From contig NZ_JAKVTW010000016.1 in the NCBI RefSeq assembly GCF_022489065.1, forward strand, positions 1 through 64,000: a stretch of 64,000 nt of DNA. The letters run 5' to 3'. Under the pieces are notes generated by a model. It had not been told where the DNA came from and did not search any database. It saw only the letters and a program-made list of their open reading frames with translations. Origin of the DNA: Vreelandella neptunia (GTDB lineage: Bacteria; Pseudomonadota; Gammaproteobacteria; Pseudomonadales; Halomonadaceae). The translations under genes and the position numbers were made by a program. Shown piece by piece: positions 1 to 8,573 of this stretch (position 1 is its first letter; every line of letters begins with the position of its first letter).

Positions 1-56
1 AGCCACCAGCCACCAGCCACCAGCCACCAGCCACCAGCCACCAGCCACCAGCCACC
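1..56. repeat. 7-bp tandem repeat AGCCACC, eight perfect copies
   Basis: Eight uninterrupted copies of AGCCACC open the window, and the array probably continues to the left. No reading frame or promoter is associated with it. Its role is unknown; perfect arrays of this kind usually vary in copy number between strains. Confidence 0.95.
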
Positions 57-1116
57 ACAGAACCTTCCAGCAGACCAAGTAGGGTAATCACAGCCCTTAG
101 CCACTTGAAGCCAACAGAGAGGCAAACAACGAACGGTAGGGCTATCCCCCTTATCAATGAGCTCCACAGGGAAGGAGAGAAATACACCTGGCCACGACAA
201 CCCAAGGGAAGAGATCTCTTATACACCCCGCTCGATGACAGCTAAGGTAGCTCGCTTCTCCCGCCCATACTCGCAAGCTCGCAAGGTCGGGAACCCTAGC
301 CCACACCAATACACCGCTCAGGCTCAAGAGCTCACCACGGCCTCATAGCTACCGCTACTTTTCTCCCGTTCATACTCGCAAGCTCGCAAGAACGGGAACC
401 CTAACCCACAGACCATAGAGAACCACATACAAGCTCTCGCCTTTTCTCGCTATCGTTTCGCCAACCCCCGCTCAACGAAAACTCCAAAAGGCTCGACTCC
501 AATTCAATGCTCGCAAGCTCGCAGGAAAACCATTCCCCCTTGCTCGCAAGCTCACAAAGGGAACCCGACACAACACCGCTATGCTTCGCTCAGGTTCGCA
601 AGCTCACCACAGCTACACATAGCTCCAAAACCAGAAGGGCAAGGCTTCACATACCCCAATAATCGAAACCCCATACAGGTCAAAACAGAAGCTTGTAGCA
701 AAGACACCTAACCCCATTGCTATCAATGAAACCCATTATTGAAAGCAATACAGACCCTTCAAAATACGACCAACACGAAAACCTTCAACACCATTTGAAA
801 GCAAAAACAGAACCGACATAAAACCACTGCCAGCTTTTTCAATTCTGGAAGGTGGATGGAATTCTTTTATTGATATCAAAATATCTGTTGTTGAAAGTAA
901 TTTTGTATTGCTAGCAAAGGTATATATTTTGTTAACAATATACACACCAGTAAGCTAAATATTGACTCCAAAATGTATAAACATTTTAAGAAATGAAGAG
1001 CTAAAATTTAAAGGTCGGTTGAAAGGTTTTTTGTTGAAAGCAAAGAGGGGATGGTAAAAAACACCTATAAAATATTAAAAAAATGCATCGAGACTTTTCA
1101 ATCTTCGGCTCCTGAA

Positions 1117-1202
1117 GGAACCCGCAGGAACCAGAAGGAACCTACAGGAACCCGAAGGATTCTCACGGAACCTGTAGGATACTCAAAAATCCTTAAAGAA
1201 CC
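1117..1202. repeat. GGAACC array in exact 10-bp phase
   Basis: The hexamer GGAACC, or a close variant (GGATTC, GGATAC, AAATCC, AGAACC), begins at 1117, 1127, 1137, 1147, 1157, 1167, 1177, 1187 and 1197, one DNA helical turn apart each time. GGAACC is also the core of the replication iterons at 25,206-25,346. Phasing on one face of the helix suggests a cooperative protein-binding array, such as a centromere, an incompatibility site or a second Rep site. Confidence 0.75.
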
Positions 1203-1953
1203 TTCAGTTTATCGTTTGAGGTATATATTTTGAAGGTGGTATATTTGTTTTCAATAAGGGGTGCTGAAAGAGGTAGGGTATATATTTAACGAAAATAATA
1301 ACACTACAATTCCGATAATCCATTTCTCAATAACTAAAAAGGGTTTATTAAAAGGTATATATTTTATATTCACTATATACTTGGTTGAGTTAACAAGCAT
1401 TCGTAAAGTCTCACATAGTTAACCAATTAAACTAAGTAGCCATTATTTCTATAAATGTCCGAATAGGGGATATAGGTTTTTATTTTATCAAGTTGATTAA
1501 CATACAATAAGAACTTTTAGTATTCAGAAAAAAAATACCAACATAATCACTTTAAGCCTAATAGGGGATAGTGGTTTTTTATATCTAGTGGTGTTTTCCT
1601 AAAAATGATGTAAGTATGTTTTCTGTAAATAGCATTCCTTGATTATGTTAGTGTTTACTAACTAAGTTTGTTGGTATCTTTGGTTTTAATAAGAGCAAGG
1701 CTATCTTTTTTCCCCTATTCGCTTCGCTCATAGTTGAAAAAAGAACCACTTCGTTAGTCTCGCCACTTCGTGTCTCACCTAACTTCGTTGCCTTGCAAAG
1801 GGGCTCCGCCCCCTTGACCCCCAAAAACATAACCCCATTTTTGCCCCCAAAACCCAACACATTCAAATAATGTTTTCCGCCAAAAGGTTTAGCGGTATAT
1901 ACGTTTTTGCTAACAATCCAAGGTGGATTGTAATACAGCATTAAAAGCCAGTT

Positions 1954-1968
1954 TGTGATATAATGATA
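1954..1968 (+). promoter_or_regulatory. Extended -10 promoter of the mobilization operon
   Basis: The sequence TGTGATATAATGATA is an exact copy of the element's recurring extended -10 promoter (TG-A-TATAAT). It lies about 150 bp before mobC, leaving a long 5' leader. Confidence 0.75.
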
Positions 1969-1971
1969 TTA

Positions 1972-1990
1972 TAAAGTTGAGGCAACTTTA
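1972..1990 (+). promoter_or_regulatory. Perfect inverted repeat just downstream of the mob promoter
   Basis: TAAAGTTG and CAACTTTA are perfect 8-bp arms around a 3-base centre, starting only a few bases after the -10 box. The position suits an operator for autoregulation, perhaps by the ribbon-helix-helix-like MobC, or a hairpin in the leader RNA. The sequence alone cannot separate these. Confidence 0.55.
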
Positions 1991-2113
1991 AATTGCAGTC
2001 AAATGTTATTGAAAACAAATTATGTTGCTTTCAAAAAAAATAGAACTTAACACGATTATGATGCTCATATTATTAAGAGTTAATAATAAAAACAATAAAG
2101 GAGAATGTGTCTG

Positions 2114-2872
2114 ATGGAACAGAATACAGTTATTAAAGAGAAAGCAAAATACCAAAATGTAAAAATTAGGGTTAATCAAAATGAGTATACATTGATTAAA
2201 GAGATTATCGGTGATGATAAAGTATCAACACAGATAAGAGATATGTTTTTAGACGAACAAGAATTTGCTTTCAAAAATATGCCAAAGATAAATCGAAACC
2301 TTTTAAGAGAGGTGGCGATGATAATCAACAATGTGAATCAGATTGCTAGAGCCGTAAATGAAAACAAAGGTAGAGCCAGAGAAGAAGAAGCTTTGTTTTC
2401 AATGGAGTTGTTAGCAACGATAGAAGAGCAGGTTAAGGAAATCCTTCATAAAAATATTGTGAAGGTTAAGGGGCAGAGAGATTTTAAAAAGTTGATATCA
2501 ACTAATGAAACAATCCGAGAATTTAATCCCATCAATGAAAATAGAAAAAGAGAAATAAAGATATGCTTCAATGAAAAACAGTATGAGCAATTGATATCAA
2601 AGTCTGAAAAGCTTGATGGTAAACCAGTTGCTAGAGTTATGAGAGAGTATTTTATTTCACAGGCAGAGAGAGTTAAAAAAGCGATTCCACCAGCAAGATA
2701 TGAAATGGTCGCAGACCTAAATGAAGCAGGCACCTATTTAAATGATGTTGCAAGAGGTGTGAATGAGAGAAGAAAGGCAGGTGTAAGTTTGGTTCTTCAT
2801 TCTGTGATAGTGCAACTAGAGTTTATACAGGGAATGATAGAGGCAATACACAACAAGGAGGTTACAGAATGA
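2114..2872 (+). CDS. mobC: MobC-like mobilization accessory protein with an internal duplication
   Basis: 252 aa. Probable oriT-binding accessory protein that helps the relaxase load. Each half has a ribbon-helix-helix-like start (VKIRVNQNEYTLIKE; IKICFNEKQYEQLIS) and later a MobC-type helix motif (NNVNQIARAVNENKG; LNEAGTYLNDVARGVNER). Usual MobC proteins are about 100-130 aa, so this looks like two MobC units fused in tandem. I start it at 2114: an upstream ATG at 2105 is almost on top of the AAAGGAG ribosome site, while 2114 has normal spacing. Its stop overlaps the relaxase start by four bases (ATGA), so the two are translationally coupled. Family assignment rests on motif resemblance and neighbours. 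Confidence 0.75.
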   Translation: MEQNTVIKEKAKYQNVKIRVNQNEYTLIKEIIGDDKVSTQIRDMFLDEQEFAFKNMPKINRNLLREVAMIINNVNQIARAVNENKGRAREEEALFSMELLATIEEQVKEILHKNIVKVKGQRDFKKLISTNETIREFNPINENRKREIKICFNEKQYEQLISKSEKLDGKPVARVMREYFISQAERVKKAIPPARYEMVADLNEAGTYLNDVARGVNERRKAGVSLVLHSVIVQLEFIQGMIEAIHNKEVTE

Positions 2873-4731
2873 TTTTTCGATATTTTCCATACGGTAGTAA
2901 GACATTTGCACTTAAATGTAGGCTTACTGGAAACAGAGGTGGTTTTAATGCTGTTGACTACGTTAGAGGTAATAAAGACCATGAAGGTCACGATAGGAAA
3001 GTTCTTCCTGAATTGATGAAGGGAGATTCAGACCTGATGGTTAATATTTTGGATGAAGGAAAGTATGCCAACGAATATGTATCAGGTGTATTAAGGTTTA
3101 CTGAAAGAGATTTGAGTAAAGACTTCCTTCATAAAATAATTGAAGAACACGAACGAATGTCTTTACCTGGATTAGAGCCACACCAATATGCAAGCCTATG
3201 GTATCTACACAGAGATAAGGATGATATTGAGCTTCACTTTATTTATTCAAAAGAAGAGTTGACGACAGGTAAGAAACTTGCCCCTTATGTTTATTATAAA
3301 ATGGGTAGCAAAGATAAGAACTGGGATTATTCTAAAATGGATCACTGGCAAAATGCTATCAATGCAGAATATAATTTAGGTGACCCAAAGCACCCCTATA
3401 ATAGACAGATAATTTCAGAGGCAGATATTAGGCTTCCAGAGCCAACAGCTAAAAGCAAAGAAGGTATTGATGAAGAAATTTATAGACGTATAAAAAAAGG
3501 TGTTATACAAGACAGAGAAACATTGCTATCTGAGTTGGAAAACATAGAAGGAGTTATTGAGGTAAGCCGTGTTACTAAAAAATCAATCAGTGTAAAGGTT
3601 AAAGATAGAAAAGCACCTATCAGGTTAAAAGGAACAATCTACGAAGAAGGGTTTGTAGCTGAAAACCTAACAGCATCTTTTTCTACCAACCTTGAGAAAG
3701 AAGCTGAAGCCTATGATGCCGACAGAGAAAACCGAGCTAAGAGGGAAAGAGCCGAGGCAGAGAAAATATATAGGTATCAAGCCAAGGTGAATAAAGAAAA
3801 GTTCAAGCCGAATGAAGGCAAGGTTTTAAAAGCTGAATTCTATGCCCTTATTGACGACAAGATCCTTGCTGGCGAGCTTACTAGCCGAAAGCAGATAGTG
3901 GAGCATCTAAAGGCTCAGGATAAGGTAGTGGAAGTTGTAGACACCCACAAGCACCATATCAGCATCTACTACGAGGGTGGAGCTAGACCGTTCAGGATGG
4001 AAGGTGAGCCATACCAGAGGGAAGGCAGTATTGATAACTATCTAAATACCTTACTTGGCAACAAAGCAGACAGTGACCAAAAGATTGAGGAAAGAAGAAG
4101 GGAAGAGGAAGAGTATTATTTTAGTAGAGAGTTTGGAAAACTGGATTTTGTGAGATTAAAAGACACACGTTGGAATGAGTTTGCAAAATCAATTGATAAT
4201 ATGGAGAACTTAAAAGAACACTTGAGTTCAAATAATGATATAATAGTGTTGAATCAAAATACTGATAACGTCAAATCAAAGATTGAAGCTAATAGTGATA
4301 TGACAGAATTTGATTTATCAATATTCAGGGCTTATGCAGAAGACCCACATTTCGAAATTAAGGAAAACAAAAATAATCATAAGGAGAAAGAGTATGACAC
4401 AGATAACAAAGCAGATAGACAAAGAGCAGAACGAATTATTAGAGAGCTTGTCACTAGACAACCAAAAAAATCTCTTTCAAAATACTTTAAAGACACTTTT
4501 GACGGAATTAAAGGAGCAATCCAACATTTCAGCAGAAGTTATAGACGAAGTTTCGAAAATTTACGATCAACTAGACGAAAGATTGTCAGCAGTAGAGAAA
4601 AATCAGCAAGTATTGATGAAGCATTTAAACACACTATCTCAAACTTTGAGAGAGAAGTTCTAGCCCTTCAAGAAAGAAGAGCCAAATATCAGCCAGAGTC
4701 TAAAGACAATGGAATTAAACCAAAGTTTTAA
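2869..4731 (+). CDS. mobA: ColE1-type (MOBP/HEN-like) relaxase
   Basis: 620 aa. Nicks DNA at oriT and pilots the strand during mobilization. The N-terminal relaxase domain (about 1-190) has the segment WYLHRDKDDIELHFI followed by ELTTGKKLAPY, which matches the ColE1 MobA pattern of H-x-D-K-x-x-x-E-L-x-F followed by a SGK-x-x-x-PY motif. After it come two copies of a roughly 60-residue module (about 205-262 and 320-387). The second copy is noticeably richer in GC than its surroundings, which suggests recombination. The basic C-terminus (about 500-620) is encoded over a nested gene in another frame. It forms an operon with mobC. No coupling protein or mating-pair genes are adjacent. Confidence 0.85.
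   Translation: MIFRYFPYGSKTFALKCRLTGNRGGFNAVDYVRGNKDHEGHDRKVLPELMKGDSDLMVNILDEGKYANEYVSGVLRFTERDLSKDFLHKIIEEHERMSLPGLEPHQYASLWYLHRDKDDIELHFIYSKEELTTGKKLAPYVYYKMGSKDKNWDYSKMDHWQNAINAEYNLGDPKHPYNRQIISEADIRLPEPTAKSKEGIDEEIYRRIKKGVIQDRETLLSELENIEGVIEVSRVTKKSISVKVKDRKAPIRLKGTIYEEGFVAENLTASFSTNLEKEAEAYDADRENRAKRERAEAEKIYRYQAKVNKEKFKPNEGKVLKAEFYALIDDKILAGELTSRKQIVEHLKAQDKVVEVVDTHKHHISIYYEGGARPFRMEGEPYQREGSIDNYLNTLLGNKADSDQKIEERRREEEEYYFSREFGKLDFVRLKDTRWNEFAKSIDNMENLKEHLSSNNDIIVLNQNTDNVKSKIEANSDMTEFDLSIFRAYAEDPHFEIKENKNNHKEKEYDTDNKADRQRAERIIRELVTRQPKKSLSKYFKDTFDGIKGAIQHFSRSYRRSFENLRSTRRKIVSSREKSASIDEAFKHTISNFEREVLALQERRAKYQPESKDNGIKPKF
4394..4663 (+). CDS. Small coiled-coil protein nested out of frame in the relaxase gene (MobB-like position)
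   Basis: 89 aa, wholly inside the relaxase gene in a different frame. It has its own strong ribosome site (AAGGAG at 4381-4386, 7 bases before the ATG). The product is hydrophilic with heptad-like helices (for example VIDEVSKIYDQLDERLSAVE). In ColE1-type systems mobB and mobD are likewise nested in mobA, so a mobilization accessory role is likely by analogy. I recognise no sequence family. Confidence 0.65.
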   Translation: MTQITKQIDKEQNELLESLSLDNQKNLFQNTLKTLLTELKEQSNISAEVIDEVSKIYDQLDERLSAVEKNQQVLMKHLNTLSQTLREKF

Positions 4732-4752
4732 TAAATTCTATTATCAATAACT

Positions 4753-4781
4753 AAAAGCCACTTTAACTAAGTGGCTTTTTT
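4753..4781 (+). terminator. Rho-independent terminator after the relaxase gene
   Basis: AAAAGCCAC and GTGGCTTTTTT form a stem around a short loop, followed by a T-run, 22 bases after the relaxase stop codon. Confidence 0.85.
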
Positions 4782-4869
4782 TGCGGTGGCTTCGCCACCT
4801 AGGCTATTGAAGATTAAATTATTCGGTTTGTTGTTAATAAGTCATTTAATTATTGACTTATATAAATAT

Positions 4870-4990
4870 TATGATATAATAATCTAGTCAATCCAAGTTG
4901 ATTTTTATTTTTTAGTAGTGGTGTCCTCAGTAATATCCGTTGCTTCCAACACCACTATGGGAAAGCCACCTTTTATAAGGTGGCTTTTTT
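4870..4990 (+). ncRNA. Short structured RNA unit with its own promoter and terminator
   Basis: An extended -10 (TGATATAAT at 4872-4880) would start a transcript near 4887. It contains AGTTGATTTTT (4896-4906), then a perfect 9-bp stem TAGTGGTGT/ACACCACTA (4916-4924 with 4949-4957), then a terminator built on AAAGCCACC/GGTGGCTTTTTT (about 4962-4990), giving about 105 nt. There is no plausible reading frame. The 5' box and the overall layout recur at 13,133-13,312 and 13,395-13,586, where the stems differ in sequence. Function unknown; a regulatory RNA is the simplest reading. Confidence 0.6.
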
Positions 4991-5028
4991 TATTGTTTTT
5001 GCCTGCAAAACTGGATCTATTTAAAGAT

Positions 5029-5041
5029 TGTGATATAATTA
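5029..5041 (+). promoter_or_regulatory. Extended -10 promoter of the broken gene at 5073
   Basis: TGTGATATAATTA matches the element-wide promoter box and lies about 32 bp before the ATG at 5073. Confidence 0.65.
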
Positions 5042-5072
5042 TAAGTATAGATAATCAACAGAGATAAAGACT

Positions 5073-5345
5073 ATGTTCCTAATAAATCAATACGGCCATT
5101 ACTTTGAAGTTGACTCCAATCTTGATATAGACTAAAAAGCTTTCCATGGTTGTCAGTTTTTTGAAACAGAAAAAGCTATGCTTGAAAAAGTTTGCCAGCA
5201 ACAAGACCTACAAATGGATGAAGTAGAAGGAGCAACCTTCTTCGTTACTAAAAAGTCTGGTGTGATTCACATCATAGATAACCGCTGTGATTCTGAAGAA
5301 GTTGAAACAGAAGTAGAAGCCTTTATTAGCGAATATCAGTTATAA
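5073..5345 (+). pseudogene. Small hypothetical gene interrupted by one in-frame stop
   Basis: From the ATG at 5073 the frame stays protein-like for 91 codons, except for a single TAA at 5133-5135 (codon 21). Before it reads MFLINQYGHYFEVDSNLDID; after it the frame continues (KAFHGCQFFETEKAML) to a TAA at 5343-5345. A promoter lies at the usual distance upstream. The likely cause is one substitution in a sense codon; a sequencing error is the other option. No family is recognised. Confidence 0.7.
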
Positions 5346-5353
5346 AACAATAG

Positions 5354-5371
5354 GTCGCCCGAAAGGGCGAC
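5354..5371 (+). terminator. GAAA-tetraloop hairpin between the pseudogene and the next gene
   Basis: GTCGCCC, GAAA and GGGCGAC form a perfect 7-bp stem with a stable GNRA-type loop. There is no T-run after it, so an attenuator or RNA-stability hairpin is as likely as a terminator. Confidence 0.5.
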
Positions 5372-5389
5372 TATAAGCAGGGGAACACG

Positions 5390-5728
5390 ATGAATATTGA
5401 AAACAAGGTTTACTCAGTTCTTGCTAGCAATTCTTGGTTCGTTGATATCAACAACATTGAAGCCAACTACGTAGAATTCCAGATTACCTTTTCAGGCAAG
5501 GTATTCAATCGTGTCCTGAAGGTGCGAGAAATTGAGGGTAAAGACCTTGTTGCTTTCAAGCGAAAGGCTGTTGGCTTCATCGAAGATATTACGGCAGAGG
5601 CAAGCGATGCACTCCGCTTCGAGAATCTACCCCAGCAGGACTTTATCAAGATGGTTGACCTAGTAGCTATGGCATTCGTGGAAGCCCTAGAGGAAGCCTA
5701 CAGGGAGCGAGAGAAGCAGGTAGCTTAA
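5390..5728 (+). CDS. Hypothetical protein, 112 aa
   Basis: Not recognised. The ribosome site is GCAGGGGAACACG before the ATG. The protein has an early two-strand pattern (VEFQITFSGKVFNRVLKV), then a helical half rich in Glu and Ala. The strand-turn-strand layout resembles other small proteins on this element. Its GC content is higher than that of neighbouring genes, hinting at a separate origin. A terminator follows at about 5751. Confidence 0.7.
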   Translation: MNIENKVYSVLASNSWFVDINNIEANYVEFQITFSGKVFNRVLKVREIEGKDLVAFKRKAVGFIEDITAEASDALRFENLPQQDFIKMVDLVAMAFVEALEEAYREREKQVA

Positions 5729-5750
5729 TAATTCACACAGATAGAACCCG

Positions 5751-5774
5751 AAGCCCGCACCCAGCGGGCTTTTT
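5751..5774 (+). terminator. Rho-independent terminator
   Basis: AAGCCCGC and GCGGGCTTTTT form a stem with a 5-base loop, followed by T residues, just after the 112-aa gene. Confidence 0.85.
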
Positions 5775-5874
5775 GTCGGCTTGAGGCAGGCATAAGTCCC
5801 TAGCTGTCTTCGCTACAAGCTATGCTCATAGCTGGTATGATCTGGTAATACATTCACTTAGGTAGATAGTCCTT

Positions 5875-6882
5875 ATGACCAGTAAACACCTTCAGGTAAA
5901 AAGACACCATCACCATGTATGGGGTAAATATATGAAGCGGTGGTCATCAAATGATCAAGATGTCTATATAACGACGAGACAAAAGAAAATTATTTCTCAT
6001 AGTGTTGGCGATATTGCTTTTGTTAGTGATTTTTACAGGGTAGGCTACTTAAAGCAAGAACATATAGATTTAATAAAAAGCTTTTCTAGTCTTGCAGATA
6101 AGGAACTTCAAAAGCAACATATGCTAAATCTAAGTGAATTTATATTAAAACAGTTTCTTGAGAAAAAATACAGAGAAAGCAATATATACGATAAAGAAAT
6201 AGAGCAAATTATTGAAGCTATGAAGGGAAATGGTATTGAAAATTACCACACAGCCCATGAAAACGAAGTTCAACATATATTAGAAAGCCTTGCCAATAGA
6301 GATTTATCTATTCTTGAAAATGGCGAGAATATGTTAAATTTCATGCAGTTCTATGCTCAGCAGTTTACTCGAACTAAAGCATTTAGAGATAAAGTTAAAA
6401 TGGCTTGCTCAGGAGCCAATGATATTGCAGGAAAAAAAATTAGTAAGACATTAGAAGAAAGCTGGTGGTTTCTTAGTTATATGTTCGGAATGACTGTAGC
6501 GGATTCTTTATATGATTATAGAAAAAGAGATATTCATTGTTTATTAATCAATGAAACTGATATGCCGTTTATTACCTCCGATCAACCTGTAATCAATGCT
6601 TATCAGAAGATGAGTGATGAATTTAAACCTCCTGAAGATCATGAATGCGATCTTTATTTCCCGATATCGCCAAAAGTAGCCTACATGATAAACAAATCGA
6701 ATCGCTTTCCCCGAGGCAAGGTAGTTGTAACGGAAGACATTGTAGAAGAAATGAATATAAGAATAGCGAAGTCCGCGAATGTCAATATCATTTCAAACAG
6801 TGAAGAATCTTTAAAGCCCTATCGAAAGTATGTAGGTACATGGCACCAGAAGGTGAAAGACAGCTTAGGTGGGAAAGCATAG
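5875..6882 (+). CDS. DUF4238-like protein
   Basis: 335 aa, cytoplasmic (no signal peptide or membrane span). The start HHHHVWGKYMKRW resembles the HHxVP-x-x-YL-x-x-F opening of DUF4238 proteins, and MPFITSDQPVINA (about 236-248) matches the family's FITSDxPV motif. The length is typical of the family. Its biochemical role is unknown; members are often found in accessory regions. The ribosome site before 5875 is weak. It stands alone, followed by a 700-base gap, so it may be cargo with its own history. Confidence 0.65.
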   Translation: MTSKHLQVKRHHHHVWGKYMKRWSSNDQDVYITTRQKKIISHSVGDIAFVSDFYRVGYLKQEHIDLIKSFSSLADKELQKQHMLNLSEFILKQFLEKKYRESNIYDKEIEQIIEAMKGNGIENYHTAHENEVQHILESLANRDLSILENGENMLNFMQFYAQQFTRTKAFRDKVKMACSGANDIAGKKISKTLEESWWFLSYMFGMTVADSLYDYRKRDIHCLLINETDMPFITSDQPVINAYQKMSDEFKPPEDHECDLYFPISPKVAYMINKSNRFPRGKVVVTEDIVEEMNIRIAKSANVNIISNSEESLKPYRKYVGTWHQKVKDSLGGKA

Positions 6883-7592
6883 GCCAGTGGGCTAGGGTAG
6901 GCTCAGAACAAGACGATCCAAAGCCAGGTCCCCACATTGAAGACAACAAGGGGTATGGAACAATTGCCAAGCTCACGGCCAATAATGAGAAGAGGTAATG
7001 CTCCTTTAAGTTAAAGATTATCATTCGTATCAAAGAGCAATCCAAAGAGCCTCGCTTTCAATACCTTCCATATAGCCTATAGCTTCAAGAATACGAAAAC
7101 TAATAGCTATAGGTTATTTATCTTCAAATCTGGTTAAAATTTGATCAATTTTAGGCTTCGCACAAGCCGTTTTCTCTACCTACCCCGACACTTATCCTTC
7201 CCTAGTCTTAAAATGGCTTACAGACGATTTTAGAAGCATTGTGAGCGATGCTTGATAGTGACCGACAGAAGCAATAGAAGAATAGAAAAGCTTCTTTACA
7301 CCCATATTTGCACCAAAACAACATTATTTTCACCTATTTTGATTGTAATTATTGATCGTGATTGCTTATATCAATAGCCAAAATAGATCAAACATTTTTT
7401 TTAGTAAAAATATTTTCGGTTAAGTGACTGATAATGATCATGTTAATTTTTAAACTCGCACGGATTTACGAAAATAGTCATATTTAGGGCTTGACAGATC
7501 AAAAAGTAACCGTTCCACAAAATTGACTTTTAGTTTGTAAAAGGCTTTAATGCTTACCAATTCAACAGCATTCAAATTCAAACAGAGGATAT
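6883..7592. other. Gene-free stretch
   Basis: No credible gene is visible. The left part (to about 7000) is GC-richer and runs on from the DUF4238 gene; the right part is AT-rich. A TTGACA-like -35 occurs near 7493 without a convincing -10. It may hold the promoter of the small-gene operon that starts at 7593. Confidence 0.5.
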
Positions 7593-8084
7593 ATGGAATT
7601 AGATTATGAAATTGAAATAGCAGAACCCAGAAAATTCATGTTTGATATCAATATTAAATTCGTTATTGATGACAACCCGCACACAATTAGAATAGAAGAC
7701 GTGTTAGGTGGTGATTATTATTGGGATAGCTATCAGCTTATAGATCTGGATGCAGTTATTGATATAACTATTGAGCCAGATAAAATCTTTGGTTTTAATA
7801 GAAATCCATTTAAGCTGATAATCAGACCAGAAGATTTTGAACCATACAATTTTTCTACCTTTAGGACGTTGACTCTAATTGATAGCAAATATAGCTATAT
7901 TGCTCTCAACAAATTGAAGTCAAAAATTGATACAGGTGATGACAAAGAGCTTGAGCTTTTTAAGTTATTAAGAAATATAGTAGAAGTCGGTTTCTTATTT
8001 TTAGAAAAATACATTGAGAAGAAACAGGTAGAAGAAAAATTTAGCAAGAATACTAATTCAATAACTGAAAGGGGAACTGCATGA
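7593..8084 (+). CDS. Hypothetical protein, 163 aa
   Basis: Not recognised. Acidic, with alternating hydrophobic strands at the start (FDINIKFVIDDNPHTIRIED) and a helical C-terminal half. The ribosome site AGAGGATAT precedes the ATG. The last four bases overlap the next gene (ATGA), showing translational coupling. First gene of a run of small genes reaching to about 11,011. Confidence 0.7.
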   Translation: MELDYEIEIAEPRKFMFDINIKFVIDDNPHTIRIEDVLGGDYYWDSYQLIDLDAVIDITIEPDKIFGFNRNPFKLIIRPEDFEPYNFSTFRTLTLIDSKYSYIALNKLKSKIDTGDDKELELFKLLRNIVEVGFLFLEKYIEKKQVEEKFSKNTNSITERGTA

Positions 8085-8521
8085 ATTTAATTAAAGAAAA
8101 ATACCCGGAATTACTCCATGAGATGGGTTCTACTGTTGAAGTCAATGAAAACATAGCTATTGAGATAAGTGAGAAAGGCAATGTATTTAGCTTCGCTTAC
8201 CCTTGTGATAGGTATGGCTCATTTATGTCGATGACAGTAAAGATTCGGCGGGACGAAGCAGTAGAGGGCGATATAGAGGCATTCATTGATTACCTGATCA
8301 AGAAAATTGCTATTATCGAAAACAAAATCTTTAATCAAGAAGAAAAAGCAGTATTAAGAACAGAACTTCAGGAATTTGTTATGGGTGAAGCTGAAGAGCA
8401 TATCAATAGGCATTGTATTCCAGATGATGATGAAGAAGATGAAGATAGAGTAATTGATCAAGATGAAGCGAGAGCTTCATTTGAAAGAGCTTGGGAAGAG
8501 CTTGATAACTTAAAAAAATAG
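8081..8521 (+). CDS. Hypothetical acidic protein, 146 aa
   Basis: Not recognised. It starts inside the stop codon of the upstream gene. There is an N-terminal beta-rich part, a central helix, and a strongly acidic stretch near the end (DDDEEDEDRVIDQDE, about 117-131). Probably soluble and cytoplasmic. It belongs to the small-gene operon. Confidence 0.7.
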   Translation: MNLIKEKYPELLHEMGSTVEVNENIAIEISEKGNVFSFAYPCDRYGSFMSMTVKIRRDEAVEGDIEAFIDYLIKKIAIIENKIFNQEEKAVLRTELQEFVMGEAEEHINRHCIPDDDEEDEDRVIDQDEARASFERAWEELDNLKK

Positions 8522-8573
8522 TAACGAAAAGAGGGTAGTATAGTGCTACCTTCTTTAAATAAAAGGAGAAAAT

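Larger units (their letters stand above)
57..2113. other. Non-coding, repeat-rich end of the mobilization region (probable oriT region)
   Basis: I see no credible gene here; the open frames lack ribosome sites and protein-like composition. Bases 260-620 carry several copies of CTCGCAAGCTCGCAAG followed by GGGAACCCTA. Bases 1117-1202 hold a 10-bp phased GGAACC array. Copies of GGTATATATTTT occur at about 919, 1220, 1277, 1354 and, as a variant, 1894. A repeated AATAGGGGATA box lies near 1462 and 1559. A GC-rich hairpin (GGGGCTCCGCCCC) lies near 1800. Because it directly precedes mobC and the relaxase gene, the origin of transfer is expected in this stretch, but I cannot point to the nick site. 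Confidence 0.6.

Noticed and set aside
157..348. 63-codon frame in the left repeats
   Set aside because: It is translated repeat sequence with no ribosome site.
1051..1233. 60-codon frame over the GGAACC array
   Set aside because: Its repeated EPTGTRR-like text is only the translation of the 10-bp phased repeats, and there is no ribosome site.
1648..1941. Minus-strand open frame of 97 codons
   Set aside because: No ribosome site, composition unlike the element's proteins, and it crosses a GC-rich hairpin region; probably a chance frame over the presumed oriT-side structures.
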